In this document: positions 34,418 through 43,183 of the stretch, one piece after another
Numbering within the stretch: the stretch's first letter is position 1
Layout of the letters: every line of letters starts with the position of its first letter
From: Occultella glacieicola
Lineage (GTDB): Bacteria > Actinomycetota > Actinomycetes > Actinomycetales > Beutenbergiaceae
Assembly: GCF_004353825.1 (NCBI RefSeq)
Contig: NZ_SMNA01000009.1
Span: 124,556-188,555 of the forward strand
Direction: 5' to 3'
DNA: 64,000 nucleotides
Notes under the pieces: generated by a model
Seen by the model: the letters and a program-made list of their open reading frames with translations, nothing else
Told to the model about the DNA's origin: nothing
The model's database searches: none
Program-made: the position numbers and the translations under genes

Positions 34418-34450
34418 CAGCAGGGGCTCAGCAGGGGCTCAGCAGGGACG
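34418..34450 (+). repeat. Short 11-bp tandem repeat after polA
   Basis: CAGCAGGGGCT occurs twice (34418, 34429), then a third copy diverges as CAGCAGGGACG. A 6-bp hairpin CGGCCG-agttg-CGGCCG at 34400-34416 lies just before it and could help terminate polA. Confidence 0.6.
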
Positions 34451-34459
34451 CCCCAGGAC

Positions 34460-35290
34460 TCAGCCGGCCAGCCGGGCCCGCAGGATCACGGTCCCGGGCA
34501 GCAGCGCGCCGCGCTCGGGACCCCAGCCGCCCCACACGTTCGGATTGTCCGGGGGCCACTCCGGCTCGATGAGGTCGTCGATCACGAACCCGGCCCCGAC
34601 GACGTCACGCACGTGGTCGCCGAGGGTCCGGTGGTACTCGGCGTACAGCGGGTTCCCCGCGTCGTCGGTCTCGACGTAGGGCGTCCGGTCGAAGTAGGAC
34701 CGGACCGCGGTCAGCCCGCCGGCGCTCGGGTCGTCCGGGAACGCCCACCGGAGCGGATGGGTCACCGAGAACACCCACGACCCGCCCGGCCGCAGCACCC
34801 GGGCCGCCTCGGCGTGCACCCGGCCGGCGTCCGGCACGAACGGCAGCGCCCCGAACGCGGTGAACACCACGTCGAAGGAGTCGTCGGCGAACGGCAGGTC
34901 GCGGGCGTCGGCCAGCACCGTCGGCACCCTGATCCCGGTCGCGGCGTCCAGGTCCGCCGCGGCGGAGAGCATCCCCGCGGCGACATCCGTGGCGACCACG
35001 TTCGTCACCCCGCGCGAGCGCAACCAACGCGAGCACTGGGCCGCCCCCGCGCCGACCTCCAGTACCGAGCGGGAGGCGAGTTCCGCCGTCGGGCCCAGCA
35101 ACCCGGCCCGCTCCTCACGCAAACCCTCCGGGCACCAGCAGAAGTCGGCCGCACCGAGGAACGCACCGTGTTCGTCGAGGTACTCGACCGCGCCCTCGCT
35201 CCACCAGGCGGCGTTCGCGCTCGCGGCCCGGCCGCCGTCGACCGGCTCGTACCCGGCCCGCGCCAGCGGGCCTCGGTGATCGGCGCCCAT
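34460..35290 (-). CDS. SAM-dependent methyltransferase (class I)
   Basis: 276 residues from ATG 35290, with GGAGG five bases upstream. SAM-binding motif I is VLEVGAGAAQCSRWL near residue 76, motif II TDVA, and the post-motif VVFTAFGALPFVPD and LRPGGSWVFSVTHP are typical of small-molecule methyltransferases. The N-terminus (WWSEGAVEYLDEHGAFLG) matches an actinobacterial family of unassigned substrate usually found near polA. The target is unknown. Confidence 0.85.
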   Translation of the reverse strand: MGADHRGPLARAGYEPVDGGRAASANAAWWSEGAVEYLDEHGAFLGAADFCWCPEGLREERAGLLGPTAELASRSVLEVGAGAAQCSRWLRSRGVTNVVATDVAAGMLSAAADLDAATGIRVPTVLADARDLPFADDSFDVVFTAFGALPFVPDAGRVHAEAARVLRPGGSWVFSVTHPLRWAFPDDPSAGGLTAVRSYFDRTPYVETDDAGNPLYAEYHRTLGDHVRDVVGAGFVIDDLIEPEWPPDNPNVWGGWGPERGALLPGTVILRARLAG

Positions 35291-35394
35291 CGGTCCTCCG
35301 CTCGCAGGGTCGGCGCCAGCCTAGGGGCGAACCGGGCGGCGACGGGGTGTCGGAGCCGACACCGGGCGTGGTAGCGATGCCTGGCCGGACACGA

Positions 35395-35511
35395 TAGACT
35401 CGTACACGGTTTTTCGTGCCCTCCTGCGCCGTCCGGCCGATCGGTACCCGATCACCGCCGGAGCACCCGGTTCGCGGGGGTTACGCGTGCCACCATCCCT
35501 GTCCGTACTAT
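35395..35511 (+). promoter_or_regulatory. Candidate promoters in the rpsA leader
   Basis: Two hexamers fit the -10 pattern: TAGACT (35395-35400), which would give a leader of about 130 bases, and TACTAT (35506-35511), with TTACGC (35481) 19 bases before it and GGAG (35524-35527) as the ribosome site after it. Ribosomal protein S1 often autoregulates through its leader, but no defined structure is recognised. Confidence 0.4.
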
Positions 35512-35538
35512 TCCTGTCCAATCGGAGTCCAACACTCT

Positions 35539-37032
35539 ATGACTATCACCACCCCCGCCACGACGAAGGCCCCGCAGGTTGCGGTCAACGACATCGGCTC
35601 GGAAGAGGACTTCCTCGCAGCCGTCGACGCGACCATCAAGTACTTCAACGACGGAGACATCGTCGAGGGCACTGTCGTCAAGGTCGACCGGGACGAGGTT
35701 CTCCTCGACATCGGTTACAAGACCGAAGGCGTCATCCTCTCCCGCGAGCTCTCCATCAAGCACGACGTCGACCCCGACGAGGTCGTCTCCGTGGGCGAGC
35801 GCGTCGAGGCCCTCGTCCTCCAGAAGGAGGACAAGGAGGGTCGTCTGCTCCTGTCCAAGAAGCGCGCGCAGTACGAGCGGGCGTGGGGGACCATCGAGAA
35901 GATCAAGGAGGAGGACGGCGTCGTCACCGGCACCGTCATCGAGGTCGTCAAGGGCGGCCTCATCCTCGACATCGGCCTGCGCGGCTTCCTGCCCGCCTCC
36001 CTCGTGGAGATGCGCCGGGTCCGCGACCTCCAGCCGTACATCGGCCAGGAGATCGAGGCCAAGATCATCGAGCTCGACAAGAACCGCAACAACGTGGTCC
36101 TGTCCCGCCGTGCCTGGCTCGAGCAGACCCAGTCCGAGGTCCGGTCCACCTTCCTGCAGACCCTGCAGAAGGGCCAGGTCCGCCCCGGTGTGGTCTCCTC
36201 CATCGTCAACTTCGGTGCGTTCGTGGACCTCGGCGGCGTCGACGGTCTGGTGCACGTCTCCGAGCTGTCCTGGAAGCACATCGACCACCCGAACGAGATC
36301 GTGGAGGTCGGCCAGGAGGTCACCGTCGAGGTCCTCGACGTCGACTTCGACCGCGAGCGGGTCTCCCTGTCGCTGAAGGCGACCCAGGAGGACCCGTGGC
36401 AGGCCTTCGCCCGCACCCACGCCATCGGGCAGGTCGTGCCGGGTAAGGTCACCAAGCTCGTTCCGTTCGGCGCGTTCGTGCGCGTCGAGGACGGCATCGA
36501 GGGCCTCGTGCACATCTCCGAGCTGGCCCAGCGCCACGTGGAGCTGCCGGAGCAGGTCGCGAAGGTCGACGACGAGGTGTTCGTCAAGGTCATCGACATC
36601 GACCTCGAGCGTCGCCGGATCTCGCTGTCCCTCAAGCAGGCCAACGACGGCGTCGACCCGAACAGCGACGACTTCGACCCGTCGATGTACGGCATGGCCG
36701 CGGAGTACGACGAGCAGGGCAACTACAAGTACCCGGAGGGCTTCGACCCGGAGACCAACGAGTGGCTCGAGGGCTTTGACACCCAGCGCGAGGCATGGGA
36801 GGCGCAGTACGCGCAGGCCCAGGCTCGCTGGGAGGCCCACAAGCAGCAGGTCGCGGCGGCCATCGAGGCCGACGCCGACCCGGGCACCTCGTCCTCCAGC
36901 TCCTCCTCCTCCTCGGACTCGGGCTCCGGCTCGGACTCCTCGTCCTACAGCTCGGCTCCGGTCGAGGCGGCCGGCACGCTGGCCTCCGACGAGGCGCTCG
37001 CCGCGCTGCGCGAGAAGCTGACCGGCGGCTGA
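35539..37032 (+). CDS. rpsA: Ribosomal protein S1 with serine-rich tail
   Basis: 497 residues. Four S1 RNA-binding repeats are seen at about 35-104, 122-187, 208-276 and 293-365 (for example DGDIVEGTVVKVDRDEVLLD and VRPGVVSSIVNFGAFVDLGG), the usual actinobacterial number instead of six. The C-terminal 130 residues are not S1-like: an acidic Tyr/Glu/Gln stretch, then a block of serines (about 451-475) and a short helix. The mycobacterial S1 tail has been linked to trans-translation. ATG 35539 has GGAG eleven bases upstream. A 17-bp terminator closes the gene. Confidence 0.95.
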   Translation: MTITTPATTKAPQVAVNDIGSEEDFLAAVDATIKYFNDGDIVEGTVVKVDRDEVLLDIGYKTEGVILSRELSIKHDVDPDEVVSVGERVEALVLQKEDKEGRLLLSKKRAQYERAWGTIEKIKEEDGVVTGTVIEVVKGGLILDIGLRGFLPASLVEMRRVRDLQPYIGQEIEAKIIELDKNRNNVVLSRRAWLEQTQSEVRSTFLQTLQKGQVRPGVVSSIVNFGAFVDLGGVDGLVHVSELSWKHIDHPNEIVEVGQEVTVEVLDVDFDRERVSLSLKATQEDPWQAFARTHAIGQVVPGKVTKLVPFGAFVRVEDGIEGLVHISELAQRHVELPEQVAKVDDEVFVKVIDIDLERRRISLSLKQANDGVDPNSDDFDPSMYGMAAEYDEQGNYKYPEGFDPETNEWLEGFDTQREAWEAQYAQAQARWEAHKQQVAAAIEADADPGTSSSSSSSSSDSGSGSDSSSYSSAPVEAAGTLASDEALAALREKLTGG

Positions 37033-37053
37033 TCCAGCCCCACCGCAGTACCA

Positions 37054-37091
37054 CGACGGCCCGCCGCCCCTCGAGGGGCGGCGGGCCGTCG
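37054..37091 (+). terminator. Terminator hairpin of rpsA
   Basis: CGACGGCCCGCCGCCCC (37054-37070) and its exact complement (37075-37091) flank a TCGA loop: 17 perfect pairs, the strongest hairpin in the window. Confidence 0.9.
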
Positions 37092-37128
37092 CCGTATCCT
37101 TCTGCGATCCACTGCGTATCCTCTGTTC

Positions 37129-37752
37129 GTGCCCACCGTGCTCCTGACCGGATTCGAGCCGTTCGACGGCGCCACCGCCAACCCCTCGATCGACGCGGCC
37201 CGGATCGTGGCGCGTGACTGGGACCGCCCGGAGCGGCTGGTGGTGGCGGAGCTGCCGGTCGCCTACGCGCGGATGGGCGTCGACCTGGACGACCTCATCA
37301 CCGAGCACCAGCCGGGCGTCGTGATCGGCGTCGGCCTGGCGCCCGGCCGGAACCGGGTCAGCCTCGAGCGGCTCGCCGTGAACCTGCGCGATGCCAGGAT
37401 CCCGGACAACGACGGCGCCCAGCCTGCCGAGGGACCGGTCCTGGACGGGCAACCGACCGCCCTGTTCACGTCGCTGCCGGTGAAGGCCACCCGGGCACGG
37501 CTCGCGGAGGCGGGCGTCGAGGTGGACCTGTCCATGACGGCGGGCACGTTCGTCTGCAACGCGATGTTCTTCCGGGCCGCGGCGTGGGCCTGCGGCGGCC
37601 CCGGCCGGCGGGCCGGTTTCGTGCACGTGCCGATGCCCGACGGCGTCGGCTCGCCCGATCTGGCGACGCTCGCCCGGGCGGTGCGCGTCAGCGTCGACGC
37701 CGCCCTCGACGTCGAGGCCGACCTGCGGATCGCCGACGGCGCCACCGACTGA
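37129..37752 (+). CDS. pcp: Pyroglutamyl-peptidase I
   Basis: Cytoplasmic cysteine peptidase (207 residues) that removes N-terminal pyroglutamate from peptides. The catalytic triad is visible: E80 in RVSLERLAVN, C143 in GTFVCNAMF and H166 in FVHVPMP. The N-terminus VLLTGFEPFDG is diagnostic. GTG 37129 lies six bases after TATCCT, and an identical GTATCCT occurs 21 bases upstream, so there may be two -10 elements; the message would be leaderless from the nearer one. Confidence 0.95.
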   Translation: MPTVLLTGFEPFDGATANPSIDAARIVARDWDRPERLVVAELPVAYARMGVDLDDLITEHQPGVVIGVGLAPGRNRVSLERLAVNLRDARIPDNDGAQPAEGPVLDGQPTALFTSLPVKATRARLAEAGVEVDLSMTAGTFVCNAMFFRAAAWACGGPGRRAGFVHVPMPDGVGSPDLATLARAVRVSVDAALDVEADLRIADGATD

Positions 37753-37783
37753 GCGCGGGCGGCCGACCTCATAGGGTGGTGCC

Positions 37784-38989
37784 GTGCTCCACATCGGCCT
37801 CACCGGCGGGATCGCCGCCGGCAAATCCACGATCGCCGCGGCCCTGGTCGACCTGGGCGGTCATCTGATCGACGCGGACGTGATCGCCCGTGAGGTCGTC
37901 GAACCGGGTACCCCGGGCCTGCGCGAGGTGGTCGAGGCGTTCGGCGACGACGTGCTCACCCCCGACGGCGCGCTCGACCGGCCGGCGCTCGGCCGGCTGG
38001 TGTTCGGCGACGACCACGCCCTGGCCCGCCTGAACGCGATCGTGCACCCCCTCGTCGGCGAGCTGACCAGGGCCCGGGTGGGGGCGCTGCCGCCCGACGC
38101 GATCGTGGTCCACGACGTCCCGCTCATCGTGGAGAACGGCCTCGCTGCCGACTACCACCTGGTCCTGGTGGTGGGTGCTTCCGAGCAGGTGCGCCTGGAG
38201 CGGCTGGTCACCGATCGCGCCATGACGGCCGGTGACGCCCGGGCGCGCATCGCGGCTCAGGCCGACGACGAGGCCCGGCGCCGGGTCGCCGACGTCTGGA
38301 TCGACAACGAACGGCGCCCGGACGAGGTGCGCGCCGCCGTCGGGCGGTTGTGGCAGGAGCGGATCGCACCGTACGCCCGCAACGTCGAGGCGAGGGCCGT
38401 GGCAGACCGACCCGGGCCGCCACGGCTGCTCGAACCGCCCGGACCGCCGCGGACCTGGCCTGCGCAGGCGGACCGGATCCTCGCCCGGTTGCGCCGCGCC
38501 GGCGGGGACCGGATCCGCTCGGCGGAGCACATCGGATCCACAGCCGTGCCGGGGCTGGTCGCCAAGGACGTACTCGACCTCCAACTCGGTGTGGACACCC
38601 TTGCGGACGCGGACCGGATCGCCGATGCGCTCGGCCGGGCCGGGTTCCCCGTACGGGCGGGGGAGTGGGTCGACACCCCGAAGCCGAACGATCCCGATCC
38701 GCGTCGGTGGGACAAGCGGCTGCACGGCAACGCCGATCCGCACCGGGCGGTGAACCTGCATGTGCGGGTGGTGGGCGGACCTGGCTGGACCTACGCCTTG
38801 GCGTTCCGGGACTGGCTCCGAGGCGACGACGACGTACGCGAGGAGTACGCGGCGTTGAAACGGCGCACCGCGAAGGGTGCCGCCGACACCCGGGCCTACG
38901 CGGTCGCGAAGGAGCCCTGGTTCACCGAGGTCTGGCCACGCCTGCAGGAGTGGATCGACGCCGAGGGGTGGCAGCCACCGGCCGCGTGA
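37784..38989 (+). CDS. coaE: Dephospho-CoA kinase fused to a GrpB/UPF0157 domain
   Basis: 401 residues. Residues 1-195 are CoaE, which phosphorylates dephospho-CoA in the last step of CoA synthesis: P-loop GGIAAGKST at 8-16, DADVIAREVV, and HDVPLIVENGL. Residues 215-400 are a GrpB-like nucleotidyltransferase-fold domain (EHIGSTAVPGLVAKDVLDLQ, YALAFRDWLR). This fusion is standard in actinobacteria (mycobacterial Rv1631); the second domain may act as chaperone or regulator. GTG 37784 follows TAGGGT by six bases, as in polA. Confidence 0.95.
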   Translation: MLHIGLTGGIAAGKSTIAAALVDLGGHLIDADVIAREVVEPGTPGLREVVEAFGDDVLTPDGALDRPALGRLVFGDDHALARLNAIVHPLVGELTRARVGALPPDAIVVHDVPLIVENGLAADYHLVLVVGASEQVRLERLVTDRAMTAGDARARIAAQADDEARRRVADVWIDNERRPDEVRAAVGRLWQERIAPYARNVEARAVADRPGPPRLLEPPGPPRTWPAQADRILARLRRAGGDRIRSAEHIGSTAVPGLVAKDVLDLQLGVDTLADADRIADALGRAGFPVRAGEWVDTPKPNDPDPRRWDKRLHGNADPHRAVNLHVRVVGGPGWTYALAFRDWLRGDDDVREEYAALKRRTAKGAADTRAYAVAKEPWFTEVWPRLQEWIDAEGWQPPAA

Positions 38990-39004
38990 AGGACGGACCG
39001 GCGC

Positions 39005-39034
39005 TCCCGTGCCGACCGGTTGCTCGGCACGGGA
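39005..39034. terminator. Hairpin between coaE and the ABC exporter genes
   Basis: TCCCGTGCCGA (39005-39015) and TCGGCACGGGA (39024-39034) form a perfect 11-bp stem with an eight-base loop, usable by both convergent genes. Confidence 0.75.
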
Positions 39035-39045
39035 ACGCCGCGCGC

Positions 39046-39879
39046 TCAGACCGTCCTGCGGGTGCGGTGGATACCCACCCACAACCCGACGGCGCAGGTG
39101 AGCGCGGCCGCCACCCAACCCCACAGCACCTCGGCGGCTCCGAAGGACCCGCCGAGCAGGGCCCGCTCCGCCTCCACGATGTAGGTCAGCGGGTTGAACT
39201 GCGCCGCGACCTGCATCCAGCTCGGTGCGCTCTCCAGCGGCAGCATCATGCCGGAGAGGATGAGCAGCGGGAACAGGAGCGCCTGCTGCACACCCCAGAA
39301 CAGCCACTCCCGGCTCTTCGCGGCCAGCGCCAGCGCCATCGACAGTGCACCCACGCCGATCCCGAACAGGCCGAGCAGGGCCAGGCCGACGAGCAGGTGC
39401 AGTGGGTAGAGATGGAAGCCGAATGGCACGCAGAGCAGCACGATGATCAGCCCCTGCACCACGAGCGGGGCGAACTCCTTGAGTGAGCGCCCGATCAGGA
39501 TCGCGGACCGGTTCAGTGGCGTCGCCAGAACCCGCTCGTAGGACCCGGTCATCAGTTCGTACAGCAGGTTCGAGCCGGTCATGGACGTGCCGAACAGCGA
39601 GATCATCACGATCACCCCGGGCACGAACCACTGCAGCGTCTCGGCCGTGGAACCACCGCCACCGCCGAGGCCGCCGACCGCACCGGTCAGCATCGGCGCG
39701 AACAGGCCGAGGAAGACCAGCGGCTGCAGCAACGAGAAGATCAGCGTGAACGGGTCGCGGAAGACGAGCAGGATCTCCCGCACGAACACGGCGCCGACGT
39801 CGCCGATGAACTTGCGGGCGCCGGTGTGCCGCAGCACCGTGCGGACCTCGCGCTCGGGCTCCTGGGTGAGCGTGGACAT
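39046..39879 (-). CDS. ABC-2 type exporter permease (DrrB-like)
   Basis: 277 residues with six hydrophobic helices. The ABC-2 signature region is LLILSGMMLPLESAPSWMQVAAQFNPLTYIVEAERALL near the C-terminus. An N-terminal elbow REILLVFRDPFTLIFSLLQPLVF is typical. With the preceding ATPase it forms a drug or lipid exporter like DrrAB. ATG 39879 shares one base with the ATPase stop, and GTG 39882 is an alternative. Transcription is presumably controlled by the divergent TetR regulator. Confidence 0.9.
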   Translation of the reverse strand: MSTLTQEPEREVRTVLRHTGARKFIGDVGAVFVREILLVFRDPFTLIFSLLQPLVFLGLFAPMLTGAVGGLGGGGGSTAETLQWFVPGVIVMISLFGTSMTGSNLLYELMTGSYERVLATPLNRSAILIGRSLKEFAPLVVQGLIIVLLCVPFGFHLYPLHLLVGLALLGLFGIGVGALSMALALAAKSREWLFWGVQQALLFPLLILSGMMLPLESAPSWMQVAAQFNPLTYIVEAERALLGGSFGAAEVLWGWVAAALTCAVGLWVGIHRTRRTV

Positions 39880-40847
39880 CACGCGGCCTCCTCTCGCAGG
39901 CTGCGCCCGGTCAGGTTGAGGAAGACGTCATCGAGGCTGGCCCGCTTGAGGTCCGCCGAGGTGACCGTGTGCCCGGCCAGGCGCAACACCTCGATCGCGG
40001 CCGGCAACCGGTCCGATCCGTGCGCGGTGGCGATCACGGCGACCAGCACCCCGTCCGGCCCCGACTCGGTGCGCACCTCGCCACCGGCCTCGGCGAGCAG
40101 CGCCGTGATCGCCTCGCCGTGGCCCCCGGAGGGGAGGAGGGTCAACGTGATCACATCGTCGGCGTACTCGCGCTTGAGGACCGACGGCGGTGCATCGGCG
40201 ATGATCGTGCCGTGGTCGATGACCACCACCCGCTCGGCCATGTTGTCCGCCTCGTCCAGGTAGTGCGTGGTGAGCACGATGGTCATCCCGTAGCGCCGCC
40301 GCATCGCGCCGATGTGCTCCCACAGGTTCGCCCGGCTGTGCGGGTCCAGCCCGGTGGTCGGTTCGTCGAGGAAGAGCAACGGCGGGTGGTTCATCAGTCC
40401 CAACGCCACGTCCAGGCGTCGGCGCTGGCCCCCGGAGAGGCTCTCGACGGTGCGCTTCTCCAGCCCGACGAGCTCGAGTGCTTCGAGCAGGTCGCCGGTG
40501 CGACGTCGGTACTCCTCGACGGGCAGCCCGTAGAACCGGCCCTGGTTGTGCATCTCGTCGAGCACCCGGTAGGAGTAGCCGCCACCATTGCCCTGTCCGA
40601 TGTAGCCGATCCGGGCACGCACCTGCGCCGGGTCGACGGTGACGTTCCAGCCGGCCACCTCTGCGGTGCCGGACGTGGGTGCGAGCAGGCTGGTGAGCAT
40701 GCGCAGCGTGGTGGACTTTCCCGCCCCGTTCGGGCCGAGGAACGCCACGAGCTCGCCCTCGTGGACGTCGACGTCGATGCTCTTGACCGCTTCGACGGTC
40801 TCCTTCTTGCGTTGGAAGGTCTTGGTCAGTCCTCGTGCACGGATCAC
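39879..40847 (-). CDS. ABC exporter ATP-binding protein (DrrA-like)
   Basis: 322 residues. Walker A GPNGAGKST at 38-46, signature LSGGQ at 137-141, Walker B LLFLDEPT ending at 164, then a DrrA-type C-terminal domain (about 230-322) ending in SLDDVFLNLTG. It powers the ABC-2 permease. GTG 40847 is chosen because AAAGGAAG lies about eight bases upstream; the reading frame is open further upstream, over the operator and into tetR, and that part is not coding. Divergent from the TetR gene across two operator-like repeats. Confidence 0.92.
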   Translation of the reverse strand: MIRARGLTKTFQRKKETVEAVKSIDVDVHEGELVAFLGPNGAGKSTTLRMLTSLLAPTSGTAEVAGWNVTVDPAQVRARIGYIGQGNGGGYSYRVLDEMHNQGRFYGLPVEEYRRRTGDLLEALELVGLEKRTVESLSGGQRRRLDVALGLMNHPPLLFLDEPTTGLDPHSRANLWEHIGAMRRRYGMTIVLTTHYLDEADNMAERVVVIDHGTIIADAPPSVLKREYADDVITLTLLPSGGHGEAITALLAEAGGEVRTESGPDGVLVAVIATAHGSDRLPAAIEVLRLAGHTVTSADLKRASLDDVFLNLTGRSLREEAA

Positions 40848-40865
40848 CCGGAAAACTTCCTTTCG

Positions 40866-40910
40866 TACGGTGTACTGAAATTGGGTCACGAACGATACCA
40901 TACGCTGTAC
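40866..40910. promoter_or_regulatory. Two operator-like repeats between ABC exporter and TetR gene
   Basis: TACGGTGTAC (40866-40875) and TACGCTGTAC (40901-40910) differ by one base. Each is close to palindromic (GTAC-n3-GTAC in the first). Centre spacing of 35 bases would allow two dimers. Position between divergent genes suggests binding by the TetR protein. Confidence 0.55.
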
Positions 40911-40970
40911 GGGAAAGAGTGGGCCAGTGGATGTGGTCAGATTGCCTCGCACACGAAACGGGAGAGGTGA

Positions 40971-41804
40971 GTGCCGGTGACGACCGAGGACCGCGGCACG
41001 GACGGCCGTGACGACGTGAAGCAGCGCGCCGCGCAGAAGGCGCACGCCGACGGGTACCCGTTCGTGACCCGCACGCCTGAGGTGACCCGCCGGCTCGCGC
41101 TGCTCTGGTCGCCCCCGGAGCCGTCGACGAAGGGCCGTCCGGCCAGGACCACCCTGGTGGAGGTGGTCTCGGCGGGGCTGGCGGTGGTGCGGAGCGAGGG
41201 CCTCGAGGCCCTGTCCATGCGCAAGGTGGCGAGGGAACTCGGCGTCGGTGCGATGTCGCTGTACACCTATGTGCCCGGCCGCACCGAGCTCATCGACCTG
41301 ATGATCGACAGCGTCCACGGGGGACTCGCGCTGCCCGAGGCAGGGGAACCCTGGCGGAACGCACTGGGACAGTACTGCCGGGAGTTCTGGGCGCTCTACG
41401 ACCGGGAGCCGTGGCTGCTTCAGACGAACATGTGGCGTGCCCCGCTGTCGCCGCACGTGCTCGATGCCCAGGAGGCGGGTCTGCGCACGCTGATCGGGAC
41501 CTCGCTCACCCCGCTGCAGGTGGTGCAGACGGTCGGTCTCGTGGACACGGTCCTCCAGGGCCTCGCGCGCAGCTCGATCGCCGAGTCCGTCGACCGGGAC
41601 GCCAGCGGCGTCGGGCAGGACGGCTACTGGGAGTCGATGAGCAGTTTCTGGGAGGACTGGTTCGACGTCGACCGGTACCCGGTGATGACCGAGATCTATC
41701 TCGCCGGCGCCTTCGACGACGAGGCGAGCACGTTCGAAGCGACCCTGGAACGGCTCCTGGACGTGGTCGAGATGTCCATCGACGCAGCCGCGGGGGACGG
41801 CTGA
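40971..41804 (+). CDS. TetR-family regulator of the ABC exporter
   Basis: 277 residues. After a hydrophilic N-terminal extension of about 55 residues, the DNA-binding domain (about 60-110) contains LSMRKVARELGVGAMSLYTYV. The C-terminal domain is of the tetracycline-repressor type (AGEPWRNALGQYCREFWALYDREPWLL, then QTVGLVDTVLQGLA). It probably represses the divergent exporter until a ligand binds. GGAGAGG precedes both GTG 40971 and GTG 40977; either may be the start. Confidence 0.9.
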   Translation: MPVTTEDRGTDGRDDVKQRAAQKAHADGYPFVTRTPEVTRRLALLWSPPEPSTKGRPARTTLVEVVSAGLAVVRSEGLEALSMRKVARELGVGAMSLYTYVPGRTELIDLMIDSVHGGLALPEAGEPWRNALGQYCREFWALYDREPWLLQTNMWRAPLSPHVLDAQEAGLRTLIGTSLTPLQVVQTVGLVDTVLQGLARSSIAESVDRDASGVGQDGYWESMSSFWEDWFDVDRYPVMTEIYLAGAFDDEASTFEATLERLLDVVEMSIDAAAGDG

Positions 41805-41828
41805 GCGGCCCCCGCGGCGCGGGCAGGA

Positions 41829-42266
41829 TCAGGCGAGCGACGCCGTCAGCGTGATCTCGGTCCCGGCGAGGGCCTTCGAGACCGGGCAGCCCTCCTTCGC
41901 CGCGACTGCGAGCTTCTGGAAGTCCTCCTCCGAGAGGTTCTCGACCGTCGCCGAGACGGTCAGATGGATCCCGGTGATGGCGGCGCCACCCTCGGCGCCC
42001 GGGTCGAACGTGACCTTCGCATCGGTCTTGATCCGGGTCGGCGGGGTTCCGTTGGAGTCGAGGACGTTCGAGAACGCCATCGAGTAGCACGCGGCGTGCG
42101 CGGCGCCGATGAGCTCCTCGGGGTTCGTGGTGCCGCCGTTCTCCTCGGTGCGGGCCTTCCAGTTGATGTCGAACGTCGCGAGCTTGGAGCTGTCCAGGCT
42201 CGCTGAGCCCGACCCCTGGAACAGGTTCCCGGACCAGGATGCGCTTGCACGGCTGACGAGTGCCAT
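41829..42266 (-). CDS. OsmC-family peroxiredoxin
   Basis: 145 residues from ATG 42266, with GGAGGAGA upstream. The two reactive cysteines are C60 (HAACYSMAFS) and C127 (KEGCPVSKAL), as in OsmC, which reduces organic hydroperoxides. The N-terminus KxxASWSGNLFQGSGSAS and TNPEELIGAAHA are typical. Cytoplasmic; likely part of the stress response. Convergent with the TetR gene. Confidence 0.92.
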   Translation of the reverse strand: MALVSRASASWSGNLFQGSGSASLDSSKLATFDINWKARTEENGGTTNPEELIGAAHAACYSMAFSNVLDSNGTPPTRIKTDAKVTFDPGAEGGAAITGIHLTVSATVENLSEEDFQKLAVAAKEGCPVSKALAGTEITLTASLA

Positions 42267-42415
42267 CTTCTCGATCTCCTCCTTCGCCCGCCCGGACGGT
42301 CCGCGCGCGGCGTCGTGATCCAGTCTGCCTCGCCGGCCGCCTTCGCGACAGCCTGGACCACGCTGCGGCGAGGGTGTCGAAGTGGCGGCCACTTCAACAC
42401 TCTCGCGGCGGGAAC

Positions 42416-43099
42416 TCAGCGGGTGTGTTGGCGGAGGAACACGGAGACGTCCTCGAGTTCGTCGGCGGAGAGGCCGTGGCCCACGCCGGGGTACCGGCGC
42501 TCGGTGAGGTCGACGTGAGAGGTGAGGAACGCCGTCGTGCGGGTCACGGCCTCGGCCGTGATGACCGGATCGGCCTCATCACGGCCCCAGAACACCGGCG
42601 GCCGGATCTGCGAGAGGGCCTCGTCACCGGCCACGAGGCCGGGCGCGGTGAAGCCGGACAGGACCACCCCGCAGGCAAAGTCCTCGGGGTTGTGACGCAG
42701 CAGGTGGGTCACCATCGCGCCGCCCTGGGAGAAGCCGACCAGGGCGACCGGCCCCGGTGTGCGGACCCGGGCGTGGGTGTGCTCGAGCCAGCGCCGGATG
42801 CCCCGAACCCCGGCGTCGAGATACGCCGGGTCGGGTCGGCCCGGCTGGGTGATGGGGAACCAGGCATGGCCGCGGCGGGTCCCGAGGTCGACCGGGAGCG
42901 GCGCGCGCAGGCTCGCCATCACGAACTCCGCCGGCAGGTGCGGCATCAGGGCGGCGAGGTCCGCCTCGTTGGAGCCGAACCCGTGCAGCAGGACCAGCAG
43001 CGGCCGCTCCTCGAGCGCGGCGGCGACCCGGCCGGACGGGACGGACCAGACCGTCGCCGCGGCGTCCAGCGGCAGGGTCTCGGGGCGCAGTCTCGACAT
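42416..43099 (-). CDS. Alpha/beta hydrolase (phospholipase/carboxylesterase family)
   Basis: 227 residues. Catalytic triad S124 (VGFSQGGA), D177 (DEADPVI) and H208 (GVGHGLS); the oxyanion region is LVLLHGFGSNEADL. The layout matches the YpfH/acyl-protein thioesterase family, and the substrate is unknown. ATG 43099 has GGGAG eight bases upstream. Divergent from uvrB. Confidence 0.88.
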   Translation of the reverse strand: MSRLRPETLPLDAAATVWSVPSGRVAAALEERPLLVLLHGFGSNEADLAALMPHLPAEFVMASLRAPLPVDLGTRRGHAWFPITQPGRPDPAYLDAGVRGIRRWLEHTHARVRTPGPVALVGFSQGGAMVTHLLRHNPEDFACGVVLSGFTAPGLVAGDEALSQIRPPVFWGRDEADPVITAEAVTRTTAFLTSHVDLTERRYPGVGHGLSADELEDVSVFLRQHTR

Positions 43100-43183
43100 G
43101 GCGGCAGTCTCCCACGGTGATGTTCGCCCCACGGCGTAGGACCTCGATCGATGAATGTCACCGGTGCGACGTACCGTTGTGCC

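Noticed and set aside
34418-34450. Regulatory repeat array after polA
   Set aside because: Fewer than three full copies in a convergent non-coding gap; best seen as slippage.
35452-37830. A 792-codon minus-strand frame opposite rpsA and pcp
   Set aside because: Shadow of two well-identified plus-strand genes.
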